A DNA stretch of 44,207 nt from Streptococcus sp. 121 (GTDB lineage Bacteria; Bacillota; Bacilli; Lactobacillales; Streptococcaceae), in the NCBI RefSeq assembly GCF_016458205.1, contig NZ_JAEMED010000014.1, forward strand, positions 1-44,207. The letters are read 5' to 3'. The position numbers and the translations under genes were made by a program. Under the pieces are notes generated by a model, which was not told where the DNA came from, searched no databases, and was given only the letters and a program-made list of their open reading frames with translations. Shown here in pieces: positions 27,971 to 39,629 of the stretch; the first letter of the stretch is position 1, and every line of letters begins with the position of its first letter.

Positions 27971-28122
27971 TCAAAATCAAAATAGGGAGGGAGACGGAAC
28001 AACAAATCATTGGTCGGTCGTCTTCCACTCCCCTTACCTCACACTTAACAAGATTCCTTTTTAAAAATGGAACCTAAGCTGGACGCATGGTTTTGGAAAA
28101 GAATGCAAACAGAAAGGGAAGA

Positions 28123-28695
28123 TTAGTCCTCTGAATCGTCATCCTCATCATCTGTTTCATCCACTTCAACATCGTCACCCAATTCTTCTGGTGCGATTTC
28201 GTTGATTTCAGCATCATAAGCTTCTGCTTCGTTCTTCTCATCATCTGGATTCTCATCATAGCTCATAGAATCCTCATCTTGCGCAAAGTTATCCTCGTCT
28301 TCTGGATCATCATCGCTGTAGTCGATGGTATCACTGTCACTGGCAATAAAGGCATTGACACGTTTTTTCTTACGTTGTTTTGGTGCTTCTTCATCGTCAT
28401 TTTCTTCCAAGGCAATGATTTCTTCGTCAACTTCATCCACAGCGTACCAAGAACGAAGGCCCCACTTGTTATCACCAAGGGAGATAAAACTACCGTCGAC
28501 GTTTAGTTCGGTGTAAAAAAGAGGAAGAGCTTCGCGAATCTCGCTATTGCTTTTCTCCAAATACTCTTGAATTTCATTGACTAGGTCACTAAAGTACATT
28601 TCATGATCGCGTCCACGACCTTCTAAGATGGCACGCGCCACTTCGATCATGGAAAGTTCACTTTTTTCCTGTCCAGCAAATACTTCTAATTCCAA
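28123..28695 (-). CDS. rpoE: RNA polymerase delta subunit
   Basis: A 190-residue Firmicute-specific RNAP subunit. The N-terminal HARE-HTH domain ([20 protein letters not shown], positions 2-21, to about 90) is followed by a very acidic, disordered tail ([14 protein letters not shown] onward) that displaces nucleic acid and promotes polymerase recycling. Start codon is TTG at 28695 after ggagaacgac. Own promoter at 28725-28753; pyrG follows, the usual Firmicute order. Confidence 0.96.
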   Translation of the reverse strand: MELEVFAGQEKSELSMIEVARAILEGRGRDHEMYFSDLVNEIQEYLEKSNSEIREALPLFYTELNVDGSFISLGDNKWGLRSWYAVDEVDEEIIALEENDDEEAPKQRKKKRVNAFIASDSDTIDYSDDDPEDEDNFAQDEDSMSYDENPDDEKNEAEAYDAEINEIAPEELGDDVEVDETDDEDDDSED

Positions 28696-28724
28696 AGTCG
28701 TTCTCCTTTTTTGTCATTCTCTTT

Positions 28725-28753
28725 ATTGTACGCTATTTTTGAAGATTCGTCAA
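28725..28753 (-). promoter_or_regulatory. rpoE SigA promoter
   Basis: Minus-strand TTGACG (28753-28748), 17-bp spacer, TACAAT (28730-28725). Confidence 0.8.
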
Positions 28754-28756
28754 AAA

Positions 28757-28790
28757 AGAAAAGAGGCTGGACACCAGGCCAGTCCCTTTT
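28757..28790. terminator. Terminator-like hairpin upstream of rpoE
   Basis: An imperfect stem built from aaaagaggctgg and ccagtccctttt. The same aaagaggctgg theme is in the hairpin at 32941-32984, so it is a recurring mobile or conserved terminator cassette. It would end transcription coming from tig. Confidence 0.65.
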
Positions 28791-29005
28791 CAGGATGCGG
28801 AAAATTATTTCGCATCCTTTATTTTAATTTGTTTAAGTACTCAAACGTAGTCGTTGATTGGTATCTTTGTTCGTCATTTGACTCCGAAGATAACCTAATC
28901 AACTTTGCAGGGGTGAGAGTGAAACGGTTTGGGGAGAAACCATTTCAGCTTACAATTTGAAAGAAAGATTTGTAACGAACTAAATTTTTAAAAATTTAGT
29001 GCTGT
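28791..29005. repeat. Palindromic intergenic element tig-rpoE
   Basis: This 215-bp gene-free stretch holds several nested inverted repeats: ggatgcg...cgcatcc (28792-28818), gtcgttgatt...aatcaact around 28850-28905, gaaacggttt...aaaccatttc, and a palindromic aaatttttaaaaattt. Its central part resembles the element at 41130-41250 (taagtact, gttgatt, then aatcaact-tgc-gggg), so it is a dispersed repeat family. No gene seen. Confidence 0.55.
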
Positions 29006-29013
29006 CTCGCTCC

Positions 29014-30297
29014 CTATTTTACTTTTGCTGTTGAAGTGATCAATTCAACAGCTTTTTTAACAGTGATGTCGTGTTTCAACATGTCTGTTGAAAGAAGGTT
29101 GCGTACTTGGTCTGCTTCCATGCTGTAAGCTGCTGCCAAGTCTTCGATTTCTTTGTTAATTTCATCTTCGCTTGCATCGAATCCTTCTGCCTTAGCAATA
29201 GCTTCGATAACAAGGTTTGTTTTCGTACGGCTTTCTGCCTCTGCTTCGTATTGTTTGTGCAGGTCGTCTTCGGTTGTACCAGTGATTTGGAAGTACATTT
29301 CTGGTGAGATTCCTTGACGTTTCATATTTCCAAGGAATTCATTCATTGAACGGTGTACTTCTTCATGAACCATTTCTGATGGAAGGTCAACAATTTCAGC
29401 GTTTTCTACAGCTTTTTCGATAGCTGCTGTTTCAACAGCTTCTTTGTAAGCTTCTTCTTTGGCTGCTGCCATTTCTTTGCTGTATTTTTCTTTCAATTCA
29501 GCAAGAGTTTCAACTTCTTCGTCGATGTCTTTCGCAAGCTCGTCGTCAAGGGCAGGTACTTCTTTCCCTTTAACTTCATGAACAGTTGTTTCAAATTTCG
29601 CAGCTTTACCAGCCAAGTCTGCTGCTTGGTAATCTTCTGGGAAGGTTACTTCAACAGTCACAGTTTCACCTGGTTTTGCACCAACCAATTGGTCTTCGAA
29701 GCCTGGGATGAAGGATCCGCTACCAAGTTCAAGTGGGTAGTTTTCACCTTTGCCGCCGTCAAATTCAACACCGTCAACAGAACCTACAAAGTCAATCACA
29801 ACTGTATCACCTTCAACAGCCGCATCTTCTTTGATCACCAATTCTGCCAAGTTGTTGCGCTCACGCTCGACACGTGCATCCACTTCTTCTGCAGATACTT
29901 CTTTATCCGCTTCAACCGATACTTCTAGGTTTTTGTAGTCGCCCAATTTTACTTCAGGTTTTGTAACAACTGCTGCAGAAATAGTCCAATCTTGACCTTT
30001 TTCCATTGAAACAATGTCAAATTCAGGTTGTGCAACAACCTCAACTCCTGCTTCCTTAACAGCTGCTTCATAAGCTGCTGGTAGAAGGGCATTCAAGGTA
30101 TCTTGGTAAAGAGCTTCTTCACCAAAACGTTGGTTGAAAACGGCACGTGGAAGGTGACCTTTACGGAAACCTGGAACGTTCAATGAACCTTTCACACGGT
30201 TAAAAGTACGGTCTAACTCAGGCTTAATCACATCTTGAGCGATTGTGAATGTAAGCAATCCACGGTTTGTTTCTTTGTTTTCAAATTTCACAGACAT
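29014..30297 (-). CDS. tig: Trigger factor
   Basis: A 427-residue ribosome-bound chaperone and prolyl isomerase. The ribosome-binding signature GFRKGHLPR (about residue 44, the GFRxGxxP loop) is followed by the FKBP domain ([20 protein letters not shown], about 163-182) and the helical chaperone domain ([15 protein letters not shown] onward). Monocistronic with its own promoter at 30331-30359. Confidence 0.97.
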   Translation of the reverse strand: MSVKFENKETNRGLLTFTIAQDVIKPELDRTFNRVKGSLNVPGFRKGHLPRAVFNQRFGEEALYQDTLNALLPAAYEAAVKEAGVEVVAQPEFDIVSMEKGQDWTISAAVVTKPEVKLGDYKNLEVSVEADKEVSAEEVDARVERERNNLAELVIKEDAAVEGDTVVIDFVGSVDGVEFDGGKGENYPLELGSGSFIPGFEDQLVGAKPGETVTVEVTFPEDYQAADLAGKAAKFETTVHEVKGKEVPALDDELAKDIDEEVETLAELKEKYSKEMAAAKEEAYKEAVETAAIEKAVENAEIVDLPSEMVHEEVHRSMNEFLGNMKRQGISPEMYFQITGTTEDDLHKQYEAEAESRTKTNLVIEAIAKAEGFDASEDEINKEIEDLAAAYSMEADQVRNLLSTDMLKHDITVKKAVELITSTAKVK

Positions 30298-30330
30298 GTA
30301 GTCTACTCCTTAAAATCTTTAATCTGTATT

Positions 30331-30359
30331 ATTTTATCACAAGTAAGGGTTAACTTCAA
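30331..30359 (-). promoter_or_regulatory. tig SigA promoter
   Basis: Minus-strand TTGAAG (30359-30354), 17-bp spacer, TAAAAT (30336-30331). Confidence 0.75.
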
Positions 30360-30376
30360 TGATTTTAGAGGGCTTT

Positions 30377-30943
30377 CTAAAATTTCCGAATCGGGTCTGG
30401 GGCATACTCAGCTCGAGCTCCGCCAATCAATTTCGGACGACTGGCAAGAGCTGTGACATGGGCCCCTCCCAGTTCACGTTTGGCGAGACGGACAGGCACT
30501 TGAACATGCTTCACATGCATCCCAATTGCGGTATCCCCAATATCTAAGCCTAGATCAGCAGTAATAAATTCCACAACTACGGGATCCTCGAAAATTTCCA
30601 TAGCCGCCACTTGTCCACTACCACCGGCATGGCGAGTGGGAATCACTTGAACAATCTCCCAGCCCCGAGTTAAAGCCACGGAACGTTCCACAACTAAAGC
30701 ACGATTCACATGCTCACAACCTTGAACAGCTAGGAAGATCCTCTGCTCTTTTAGAAAATGGTAGAGGGCCGAAACCAGACCACGGCCAACCTCCAAACTG
30801 GAATTGCGACCGATAAAACCTCCAACCACCTCACTGGTTGACAAACCCAGAACAAAAATAGAATCCGCAGGCGTCTGAGCCCGCTCTACAAGTTCTTGCG
30901 CCAAGGCTACTACATCAACTTTTAGTTCTTCCAAATCAGACAT
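30377..30943 (-). CDS. DUF436 (YwlG/TIGR01440) family protein
   Basis: A 188-residue protein with the family blocks [31 protein letters not shown] and [19 protein letters not shown]. This conserved Firmicute family has no settled function. Here it is the last gene of the truA-thiD-ECF operon, overlapping the ECF gene by 8 bp. The grouping with HMP/pyridoxine kinase and transporter genes suggests a role near vitamin B1/B6 salvage, by inference. Confidence 0.88.
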   Translation of the reverse strand: MSDLEELKVDVVALAQELVERAQTPADSIFVLGLSTSEVVGGFIGRNSSLEVGRGLVSALYHFLKEQRIFLAVQGCEHVNRALVVERSVALTRGWEIVQVIPTRHAGGSGQVAAMEIFEDPVVVEFITADLGLDIGDTAIGMHVKHVQVPVRLAKRELGGAHVTALASRPKLIGGARAEYAPDPIRKF

Positions 30944-31397
30944 GGCTCCTCCTTAAAAGTTTGACCAAGATTTGGGCTAGCAGAAAACCCAAAAAACTCT
31001 GGATAAAGTTGGGAATCATTTCCGGTAAAGCTGCAGCTGGGCTATACATCAAACTAGAGGCTCCAGCATAGACAGCTACCATAAAGAGACTTGATAGCAG
31101 GCCCGACAACCAGCGAGATGGAATCAGCCCCTGCGCCAAACGACCTTGTCCTCCGTGAGCTAGGAGACTAAACAGACTCCACTGGGGATAGCCCAGTAAG
31201 AGGTCTAAGAGAAAACCTCCCAAACCACCAACTACGGCTCCTTGACGACCACCCAAATAAAAGGCAGCTGTATAAACTCCCACATCTAACAAGGAAACAA
31301 AACCCGTAGCAGTGGGCAACTTGAGATAGCCTAAAACAACAGTGACTGCGATAAAAACAGCCGTTTGACTCCAGTATTTTACATTAGTTGACTGCAT
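30936..31397 (-). CDS. ECF transporter S component (HMP/pyridoxine-type)
   Basis: A 153-residue membrane protein with five or six helices and the S-component pattern [26 protein letters not shown] and [11 protein letters not shown] components bind a vitamin and work with the shared EcfAA'T module encoded elsewhere. Being next to a ThiD/PdxK-like kinase, the likely ligand is hydroxymethylpyrimidine or pyridoxine. The ATG at 31397 (after gggggatt) is preferred to the one at 31418; it overlaps the kinase gene by 14 bp. Confidence 0.82.
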   Translation of the reverse strand: MQSTNVKYWSQTAVFIAVTVVLGYLKLPTATGFVSLLDVGVYTAAFYLGGRQGAVVGGLGGFLLDLLLGYPQWSLFSLLAHGGQGRLAQGLIPSRWLSGLLSSLFMVAVYAGASSLMYSPAAALPEMIPNFIQSFLGFLLAQILVKLLRRSHV

Positions 31398-32142
31398 ACG
31401 GACTAATCCCCCATTCATCGGCAGCCGCTATCGCTGCCGTCACAAACTGCTTGGCTAGGTGACTGGCTTGAACCATATCCTGACCTAGCCCCAAATAAGT
31501 TGCCAGACTTGAAGCTAGGACACACCCACTCCCATTCATCGTCCCTTGGGCCTGAGGGGCTTCCAAGTAAAAACCAGACTCCCCTGTCCAAACAAAATCC
31601 AGTGCCACAGCGCCAGGTAAACGAGCCCCCGCTTTTAGATAGACAGCCGTCCCGAACTGACGGGCTAATTCCTCGGCCCCTGCTTGCAGGTCAACCTGGT
31701 CAATCAAATCCCTCCCCAACAGCAACTCTGCTTCCCGAAGATTGGGAGTCATGACCTGGCTAAGGGCCGCTATTTTTTGAAAAACGCTAGCCCATTGTCC
31801 CAGTACTTGGTCCTTCTTTTCTTTTAAAACCAAAACAGGATCAAAAACAATGGGGACCTGCGCCCTATTTTTGAGCCAATGATAGACCACTTCAGCGTGC
31901 TCAGGACTTGGCAAGAGACCAATTTTTATGGCTTCGAACGGAACAGCATCCAGACTGGTCAATTGCTGCTCCAACTGAAGTGGTGTCAGAGGCTGAACTT
32001 GAAATTCATCTTCAACTATCGCCGTTACACACGTTACAGCCGCGAAGCCCTTGGCTCCAAGCTGGGTAATCGTGGCTAAATCCGCTTGCAGACCGCCACC
32101 TGAAAAGATATCGCTACCGGCTATGGTTAGGATCTTGGTCAT
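31384..32142 (-). CDS. thiD: Hydroxymethylpyrimidine/pyridoxal kinase, ThiD family
   Basis: A 252-residue ribokinase-fold kinase. [20 protein letters not shown] is the ThiD/PdxK substrate loop and [18 protein letters not shown] the anion hole with the catalytic region (NGSGC, where most have GTGC). It phosphorylates hydroxymethylpyrimidine (B1) or pyridoxal (B6); sequence alone does not decide. Start overlaps the end of truA by 29 bp, showing tight coupling. Confidence 0.88.
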   Translation of the reverse strand: MTKILTIAGSDIFSGGGLQADLATITQLGAKGFAAVTCVTAIVEDEFQVQPLTPLQLEQQLTSLDAVPFEAIKIGLLPSPEHAEVVYHWLKNRAQVPIVFDPVLVLKEKKDQVLGQWASVFQKIAALSQVMTPNLREAELLLGRDLIDQVDLQAGAEELARQFGTAVYLKAGARLPGAVALDFVWTGESGFYLEAPQAQGTMNGSGCVLASSLATYLGLGQDMVQASHLAKQFVTAAIAAADEWGISPYAVN

Positions 32143-32887
32143 AATGAATCTCCTTGAGATAAAGGCCCTGAGGGGCTGCAGTTGGGCCAGCCAGCTGGCG
32201 ATCCCGTTTCTCCAGAATCAGAGAGACCTGCTCCACCGGCATGCGGCCATTACCAATCTTGAGCAAGGTGCCGACCATATTGCGAATCTGCTTATAGAGA
32301 AAACCATTTCCCGAGAAGGTAAAGCGAAGCAAATGCTGCGCTTCATTAACTTCCAAATTCACAGCTGTGATCGTCCGAACCTTGTTTTCTACAGATGTCC
32401 CTGACGCCGTGAACCCCGTGAAATCATGCGTCCCTTTAAGGAATTGCATCGCTTCTCTCATTTTTTCGAAATCCAATGGGTAAGGGAAAGGCGTTGCTTG
32501 ATAGCGCATGAGGGGATTCTTGGGCCGACCGTAGTCTACCAAGAACTCATAGGTTTTGTGATGAGGCCAATAGCGAGCATGGAAATCGTCTGACATCAAC
32601 TCCACCAACCGAACGGAAATATCCTCTGCACTCTGGGTATCCAGCGCAAAACGCAATTTTTCCACATCCCGCTTCCCCGGTAAATCAAAATGCACCACTT
32701 GACCAAAAGCATGGACACCAGAATCCGTACGCCCCGCCCCGTGGACCTGAACCTCTTGCCCACTAGCCAACCGCGTCAAGGTCTTTTCCAATTCCTCCTG
32801 CACCGTCCGTGCCTGAGGTTGACGCTGAAAACCAGCAAAATCCTTGCCATCATAAGCAATCACAGCCTTGTATCTGTATTTTTCCAT
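32114..32887 (-). CDS. truA: tRNA pseudouridine(38-40) synthase
   Basis: A 257-residue enzyme modifying the tRNA anticodon arm. The catalytic aspartate is in [15 protein letters not shown] (about residue 55), and [11 protein letters not shown] is the conserved late motif. First gene of the truA-thiD-ECF-DUF436 operon. Full length. Confidence 0.96.
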   Translation of the reverse strand: MEKYRYKAVIAYDGKDFAGFQRQPQARTVQEELEKTLTRLASGQEVQVHGAGRTDSGVHAFGQVVHFDLPGKRDVEKLRFALDTQSAEDISVRLVELMSDDFHARYWPHHKTYEFLVDYGRPKNPLMRYQATPFPYPLDFEKMREAMQFLKGTHDFTGFTASGTSVENKVRTITAVNLEVNEAQHLLRFTFSGNGFLYKQIRNMVGTLLKIGNGRMPVEQVSLILEKRDRQLAGPTAAPQGLYLKEIHYDQDPNHSR

Positions 32888-32940
32888 GTCCCTATTTTAA
32901 CAGGAATGCCTTAACAGAACAAGGCAGAGAGCAGAGAGCG

Positions 32941-32984
32941 AAAAAAAGAGGCTGGGTTCAAGCCCCAGCCTCAATCGTTTTTTA
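32941..32984. terminator. Bidirectional terminator between dnaJ repeats and truA
   Basis: gaggctggg and cccagcctc pair around an eight-base loop, with A runs to the left and a T run to the right, so it can end transcription on both strands; on the minus strand it shields truA from the heat-shock operon. Confidence 0.85.
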
Positions 32985-32987
32985 TCA

Positions 32988-33310
32988 GACTAGATGAGTT
33001 CTCCGAAGGAATCTTATACTCATTACATTTCAAAATCTGAATGTGTTAATCCTCTTCGCCGAACGTATTGATTGCGTGCATTGCACGCTTATTGATAAGA
33101 TTCAACAGGTCTCCCAGACCTGTTGAACTGTCTTCATCGGATTGATGGCAAGCGACGCTTGCTTCATTACCTATAAATTTTAATCCAATTCCTGGATTAA
33201 AATTCGTTTCAGATTTCGAACTGTTTCGAGTATTATAAGTTGCGAACTGCGTTCGCTCTTTTTGTCGCCTTAAAAATGGTCACAACGGACCTTTTTTAAG
33301 GCTCCTTACA
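32988..33310. repeat. 323-bp tandem repeat, unit 1
   Basis: Begins gactagatgagttctccgaa and ends ggctccttaca. Contains, in order, atactcattacatttcaaaa, then hairpins aacaggtctcccagacctgtt, aagcgacgctt, ttttaatcc...ggattaaaa and gcgaactgcgttcgc. No gene is visible. Its only sizable differences from unit 2 are at the start and a few single bases. Confidence 0.9.
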
Positions 33311-33634
33311 GACTAGATTCCTTCTTTGAAGGAATCTTATACTCATTACATTTCAAAATCTGAATGTGTTAATCCTCTTCGCCGAACGTATTGATTGCGT
33401 GCTTTGCACGCTTTATTGATAAGATTCAACAGGTCTCCCAGACCTGTTGAACTATCTTCATCGGATTGATGGCAAGCGACGCTTGCTTCATTACCTATAA
33501 ATTTTAATCCAATTCCTGGATTAAAATTCGTTTCAGATTTCGAACTGTTTCGAGTATTATAGGTTGCGAACTGCGTTCACTCTTTTTGTCGCCTTAAAAA
33601 TGGTCACAACGGACCTTTTTTAAGGCTCCTTACA
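33311..33634. repeat. 323-bp tandem repeat, unit 2
   Basis: A direct copy of unit 1 beginning gactagattccttctttgaa, with the same internal hairpins. It is followed at 33635 by the start of a third unit that breaks off into the dnaJ 3' end. Near identity (a handful of changes) means recent duplication. Confidence 0.92.
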
Positions 33635-33665
33635 GACTAGATTCCTTCTTTGAAGGAATCTAGTC
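33635..33665. repeat. Perfect 14-bp-stem hairpin over the dnaJ stop codon
   Basis: gactagattccttc-ttt-gaaggaatctagtc is a perfect palindrome with a three-base loop. The dnaJ stop codon (TAG, minus) lies inside it. The same hairpin's first arm opens tandem unit 2, so this is the truncated third unit of the array. Confidence 0.9.
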
Positions 33666-34790
33666 TGCATCAAACATTTTTTCAAAGAAGTTCTTTTTCT
33701 TCGGTTTGACTTTGAGGTCACCTGCGTTGGCAAAGTCCATCAGGGCTTTACGTTGGTTGTCGTTGAGATCAGTTGGGGTGTCAACAACGATGGTGACATA
33801 TTGGTCTCCTTGGGCTCCGCCACGGAGGCTTGGCGCACCTTTTCCACGGAGGCGGAATCGTTTACCGGCTTGGGTTCCTTCTGGAATGGTTAGTTCAACA
33901 TCGCCATGAACGGTTGGGACATCAACGGTATCCCCCAAAGCTGCCTGCACAAAGTTTAGATGCAGACTGTAGTGGATTGTTGTTCCATCTCGTTCAAATT
34001 TGTCAGAAGCCGCAACTTGGATAACTACAAAGAGGTCTCCATATGGTCCACCGTTATAGCCCGCTTCACCTTGTCCTGATAAACGGATTTGTTGATCGGT
34101 TTCGACACCAGCTGGTACACGAACCTCAACCGTATGGGCTTGATTTTCACGACCAGTTCCATGGCAGGTAGTACATGGGTCCTTAATTTCTTGTCCACTT
34201 CCATGACAGACATCACAAGTTACCTGACGACGCATCATGCCAAGCGGAGTTTGGGTATCCACGTTGATAACACCAGCTCCTCCACAGCGGCTACATTTCA
34301 CAGGACTTGTACCTGGTTTAGCACCAGACCCATCACAAGTATGACAGGAAGACTCCCGATTATACTTGATTTCCTTGGTAACGCCAAAAACAGCTTCCTC
34401 AAAGGTCAATTTCACACGGTATTGAAGATCATTCCCCTGGCGTGGTGCATTCGGATTACGGCTACCACCGCCCATGCCGCCACCAAAGAAGCTTGAAAAA
34501 ATATCTTCAAAGCCACCAAAGCCTGCACCATCGAAACCAGAGAATCCTTGACCTCCACCGAAGCCCCCATTAGCACCCGCTGCTCCAAATTGGTCATACG
34601 AAGCCCGTTTTTGCTCATCTCCTAGAGTCTCATAAGCTTCCTGGATGTCCTTATATTTTTGTTCCGCCCCATCCTCTTTATTAATATCTGGGTGGTACTT
34701 TTTAGACAACTTCCGATAAGCCTTTTTGATCTCATCCTGAGAAGCAGATTTGGAGACCCCTAGACGCTCATAAAATTCTGTATTGTTCAA
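33660..34790 (-). CDS. dnaJ: Chaperone protein DnaJ
   Basis: A 376-residue class I Hsp40. J domain with HPD ([11 protein letters not shown] about residue 33), Gly/Phe-rich linker ([20 protein letters not shown]), four zinc motifs ([32 protein letters not shown]), then the substrate-binding C-terminus. It follows dnaK by 86 bp, separated by a terminator-like hairpin that may lower its expression relative to dnaK. Confidence 0.97.
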   Translation of the reverse strand: MNNTEFYERLGVSKSASQDEIKKAYRKLSKKYHPDINKEDGAEQKYKDIQEAYETLGDEQKRASYDQFGAAGANGGFGGGQGFSGFDGAGFGGFEDIFSSFFGGGMGGGSRNPNAPRQGNDLQYRVKLTFEEAVFGVTKEIKYNRESSCHTCDGSGAKPGTSPVKCSRCGGAGVINVDTQTPLGMMRRQVTCDVCHGSGQEIKDPCTTCHGTGRENQAHTVEVRVPAGVETDQQIRLSGQGEAGYNGGPYGDLFVVIQVAASDKFERDGTTIHYSLHLNFVQAALGDTVDVPTVHGDVELTIPEGTQAGKRFRLRGKGAPSLRGGAQGDQYVTIVVDTPTDLNDNQRKALMDFANAGDLKVKPKKKNFFEKMFDAD

Positions 34791-34825
34791 TTCCCTTACC
34801 TCTCACTAACTTGCTGACCCTAGCC

Positions 34826-34857
34826 AAAAACAGAGGTTGGGCAAACAACCTCTGTTT
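34826..34857 (-). terminator. Attenuating terminator between dnaK and dnaJ
   Basis: Minus-strand aaacagaggtt and aacctctgttttt form a strong stem followed by a T run. A partial terminator here would set a higher DnaK than DnaJ output. Confidence 0.75.
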
Positions 34858-34876
34858 CAGTAACAGCCTCGCTATC

Positions 34877-36766
<1,890 letters not shown>

Positions 36767-37135
36767 TTATAAAAGAATTTCTGACAATAAATTATCAAAC
36801 TTCCTAATATCAATCCCTTTCTTCAAATTAATTTTGATCTGTCCCGCCCTTGTCCACAATTGAACTTCAGAGTTAAGATCAAATGTTCCAGCATTTTCAG
36901 TCGACCACATATCAATCGACTTATAGGGCAATGAATAAACTTCCACCTTTTTACCAGTAAGACCCTGTGCATCTCTTACAATCAATCTTTTATTGGTAAA
37001 AATTGCAAAATCGCGAATCGTTTTATAGGCGGCAACTGCTTCTTCACCAACAATTAACATTGACCTGACATCTTCCGGAACAGGAGATTCACTAGTAAAT
37101 GTCCATCCAGTAGCTAAAGTTGAAATTTCAGACAT
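36767..37135 (-). CDS. Bacterial PH-domain protein in the heat-shock operon
   Basis: A 122-residue soluble protein made of one PH-like domain (VAAYKTIRDFAIFTNKRLIV, then the EVYSLPYKSIDMWSTENAG region), matching the bPH_1 (PF08000) pattern of FTNKRL followed by a Ser-Leu-Pro-Tyr strand. Placed 31 bp after grpE and 72 bp before dnaK, in the same direction, so it should be induced with the chaperones. No function is established; membrane or protein binding is a guess from the fold. Confidence 0.78.
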   Translation of the reverse strand: MSEISTLATGWTFTSESPVPEDVRSMLIVGEEAVAAYKTIRDFAIFTNKRLIVRDAQGLTGKKVEVYSLPYKSIDMWSTENAGTFDLNSEVQLWTRAGQIKINLKKGIDIRKFDNLLSEILL

Positions 37136-37166
37136 ATTCCCCTACCTTCTATTTCTAATAATTAGA

Positions 37167-37673
37167 TCAGCTATAGACAACGACCATTGCTGGACGTAAA
37201 ATACGGTCATGCAATTTATAGCCTTTTTGGAAGACTTGAGCGATGGTGTCCGCTGGGTGGTCTTCGTCGGCTGGTTGGGTTTGAATGGCCATGTGGAAGT
37301 TGGGATCAAAGTCGCCAGAGGCGTCAATTTCTTCGATTCCTTCTTCTTTCAAGGCGTGGATGAGGCTTTCTTGAACCATTTCCAAGCCTTTTTTCACATC
37401 GTCTGTCAAGCCTTCAACGGCCAAGGCGCGTTCAAGGTTGTCTAGAGAAGGTAAGATCGCTTTCCCTAGGTCTTGGCTGCGGTATTTTTGCAATAATTGG
37501 CGTTCTTCTTGTCCGCGGCGTTGGATGTTTTGCATCTCGGCCACAGCCCGCAGGTGTTTATTTTCAAGTTCGTCAATCTTGGCTTGGGCCAATTCGAGTT
37601 CAGATGGCTCAGCTGTTTCTTCTGTTACTTCTTCCATTTCTTGTTCAAGTTCTTCTTTGATTTCTTCAGACAC
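37167..37673 (-). CDS. grpE: Nucleotide exchange factor GrpE
   Basis: A 168-residue DnaK cofactor. An acidic disordered N-terminus and coiled coil ([16 protein letters not shown]) lead into [16 protein letters not shown] and [11 protein letters not shown], with a beta-domain ending [19 protein letters not shown], the GrpE signature. It lies 11 bp after hrcA. Confidence 0.96.
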   Translation of the reverse strand: MSEEIKEELEQEMEEVTEETAEPSELELAQAKIDELENKHLRAVAEMQNIQRRGQEERQLLQKYRSQDLGKAILPSLDNLERALAVEGLTDDVKKGLEMVQESLIHALKEEGIEEIDASGDFDPNFHMAIQTQPADEDHPADTIAQVFQKGYKLHDRILRPAMVVVYS

Positions 37674-37684
37674 AAGAATCCTCC

Positions 37685-38719
37685 TTAATGCACTTCATAA
37701 TGGTTGCTACTGAGGTAGCGGTAGAAATCCGTCAGCTTCATCGTCATGACGCGACTGACAGCTTCAATTAGACTAAGTAAACGTTGGTAATCGCTATTCA
37801 CTGGCCCCACCAGGCTTAGAAGCCCATAGCCTCGATAAGGGATTAAGAAGCGCTTGCTCATGAGACTCAAATCAGCTAACAGTTGACTGGAGGAATCCGC
37901 AATTCGAATCAATTGCTCCTGATTCTCCGACCAACCTTCACGTAGCTCAAGTGCCAGCTGTTGTTCATGGGTGAAAAAGCGATAAGTTTCCAGCCCCACT
38001 TCCTGCAGCAGGTGCTCCTGGCCTGATATCACCACTTCTTCTGCGAAAAGTTCCGAGAAGATATGTTCAATTAAAGCAGCTACATTATCAGGCGAAAGGA
38101 AATAGCGTTGGACCACTTGCGGAATTTCCGTGCGAATCTTGTAGTGAATCGAAAGCACTGACTCTCCCAACAAGCGATCCCGAACCATGTCCCTGAGCTG
38201 GTAGAGGTGCTCCACCAGAAAATTCCGGGGAATCACCAGCTCCTTGGTCAGGATTCTGGAATCATCTAGGGTCATAACAACCAAGGCTGTATGCGACCCT
38301 AGAACGACTAAATCAAATGCTGTCAGCCTTTGATGACTGGGCTCAACGTCCAGTACAAAAGCGGTTAACCCTGTCATCTCTGACAAGAGGTCGGCTCCTC
38401 TTTGAAAAATATCCTTCAATTGAAAGAAATCATCATCAAAGGCTTTGAGAATTTGAAAGACTTCCTCTGAGGGAAGGGTGGTCAAGGCCATGGAGTTTTC
38501 AATATAATATTGATAACCCGCAATACTTGGTTTACGACCACTGGAAGTATGGGACTTTTCTAACAAGCCCAACTTTTCCAAAGCCGCCATGTCATTCCGA
38601 ATAGTTGCACTAGAAGAAGCAACCCCCTCCTGCAATCTCTTGGAACCTACTGGCTCATGGGTCTCTGTAAACAGTTCAATGATCATCCTTAGGATGGTCT
38701 CTTGTCTTTCTGTAACCAT
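37685..38719 (-). CDS. hrcA: Heat-inducible repressor HrcA
   Basis: A 344-residue repressor: winged helix ([20 protein letters not shown] and [18 protein letters not shown]), then the GAF-like dimer domain, with [19 protein letters not shown] near the end. It binds the CIRCE sites at 38735 and 38819 and represses its own operon until heat shock titrates GroE. First gene of hrcA-grpE-PH-dnaK-dnaJ. Confidence 0.96.
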   Translation of the reverse strand: MVTERQETILRMIIELFTETHEPVGSKRLQEGVASSSATIRNDMAALEKLGLLEKSHTSSGRKPSIAGYQYYIENSMALTTLPSEEVFQILKAFDDDFFQLKDIFQRGADLLSEMTGLTAFVLDVEPSHQRLTAFDLVVLGSHTALVVMTLDDSRILTKELVIPRNFLVEHLYQLRDMVRDRLLGESVLSIHYKIRTEIPQVVQRYFLSPDNVAALIEHIFSELFAEEVVISGQEHLLQEVGLETYRFFTHEQQLALELREGWSENQEQLIRIADSSSQLLADLSLMSKRFLIPYRGYGLLSLVGPVNSDYQRLLSLIEAVSRVMTMKLTDFYRYLSSNHYEVH

Positions 38720-38734
38720 GCTCCCTCCATTGGA

Positions 38735-38761
38735 TTAGCACTCAAACCATCCAAGTGCTAA
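38735..38761. promoter_or_regulatory. CIRCE operator 1
   Basis: TTAGCACTC-N9-aAGTGCTAA, one mismatch from the perfect inverted repeat. It lies between the -10 and the hrcA start. Confidence 0.92.
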
Positions 38762-38772
38762 CTTATGATTCT

Positions 38773-38800
38773 ATTATACAGCACGGATTCTCCCTGTCAA
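38773..38800 (-). promoter_or_regulatory. hrcA operon SigA promoter
   Basis: Minus-strand TTGACA (38800-38795), 16-bp spacer, TATAAT (38778-38773), consensus hexamers flanked on both sides by CIRCE. Confidence 0.9.
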
Positions 38801-38818
38801 GAACTTTTGCTCAAAAAA

Positions 38819-38845
38819 TTAGCACTCTTTCCAAAAGAGTGCTAA
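38819..38845. promoter_or_regulatory. CIRCE operator 2
   Basis: TTAGCACTC-N9-GAGTGCTAA, a perfect CIRCE, upstream of the -35. Two CIRCE sites around one promoter are typical of dnaK operons in Gram-positives. Confidence 0.95.
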
Positions 38846-38862
38846 TTTTGGGTTGTGACCTC

Positions 38863-38889
38863 AAAAAAAGCCTGATATAACAGGCTTTT
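38863..38889 (-). terminator. Terminator of the histidine phosphatase gene
   Basis: Minus-strand aaaagcctgttatatcaggctttt followed by TTT, just after the upstream gene's stop and before the heat-shock promoter. Confidence 0.88.
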
Positions 38890-38904
38890 CTGACTCTATC
38901 GGTC

Positions 38905-39594
38905 TCAAGACCGATTTTTCTCTAAATAAGCGCGACCCGTTTCCCGGTAGGATAGATCCCCTACTTCCATAACTGTAAACTGGCCATTTTCATAACGAAG
39001 TCGTGTGACTGAACCATTGTCTAAAGCCACAAAGCGCTGACCTGCTAATAGATACAGGATGGTTCCAATACTCATACCGTGGCTAACCACAATCGCATTC
39101 CCGCCACCAGCCTTCTCCATTTTTTCCGCTAAATCTGTGATCCCAGCCAAGAGGCGATCGCGAAGAACCTCCCAGGTTTCAGCCCAGCCGGCTGTATCTG
39201 CCTGGTAAATCGCCTTAGCCATATCCTCATAGGACATCTCCTCTAAATTCTCCACACCCGCTAAACGAGGAAGCAAACCAAAGAAAAGATCACCATCATA
39301 AGCCCCATCATTGGAACCAAACGACCACTCACGAACGCGTGGATCATAGTTGTAAGGAATTTCTCCTTTCAGACCTAGTTCTGTTAAGATAATATCCATG
39401 GTCATGATGGTTCGACCAAGATCTGATGACACTGCTCTATGAAAGGAAAGCCCTTTTTCTCGAAGGCCAATTCCCAATTCTCGAATCCCAGCCTGCCCCT
39501 GTGTTGTCAAAGGAGTATCACTCCACCCCTGTGCACGGTGAATCGTGTTAAACATGGTCCGACCATGTCTTACTAAATACAAATCTGTTGCCAT
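38905..39594 (-). CDS. Histidine phosphatase family protein (phosphoglycerate mutase-like)
   Basis: A 229-residue enzyme with LYLVRHGRTMFN (RHG, phosphorylated histidine), SSDLGRTIMTMDII and VVSHGMSIGTIL (second catalytic histidine). The family spans cofactor-dependent phosphoglycerate mutases and broad phosphatases; lack of the long mutase C-terminus favours a phosphatase. Monocistronic. Confidence 0.88.
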   Translation of the reverse strand: MATDLYLVRHGRTMFNTIHRAQGWSDTPLTTQGQAGIRELGIGLREKGLSFHRAVSSDLGRTIMTMDIILTELGLKGEIPYNYDPRVREWSFGSNDGAYDGDLFFGLLPRLAGVENLEEMSYEDMAKAIYQADTAGWAETWEVLRDRLLAGITDLAEKMEKAGGGNAIVVSHGMSIGTILYLLAGQRFVALDNGSVTRLRYENGQFTVMEVGDLSYRETGRAYLEKNRS

Positions 39595-39629
39595 CTATCT
39601 TCCTCCTATTCATACTTAACTAATTTCAA

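Noticed and set aside
27985..28035. Imperfect stem upstream of pyrG as a CTP-sensing attenuator
   Set aside because: The stem has several mismatches, no clear initiating G run or U tract was identified; left as a remark in the pyrG entry.
28123..28478. Highly acidic/lysine-rich overlapping frames in rpoE
   Set aside because: Shadows of the acidic tail of the delta subunit.
32988..33634. CRISPR-like array
   Set aside because: The repeat unit is 323 bp in two direct copies without spacers; it is a tandem duplication of an intergenic element.
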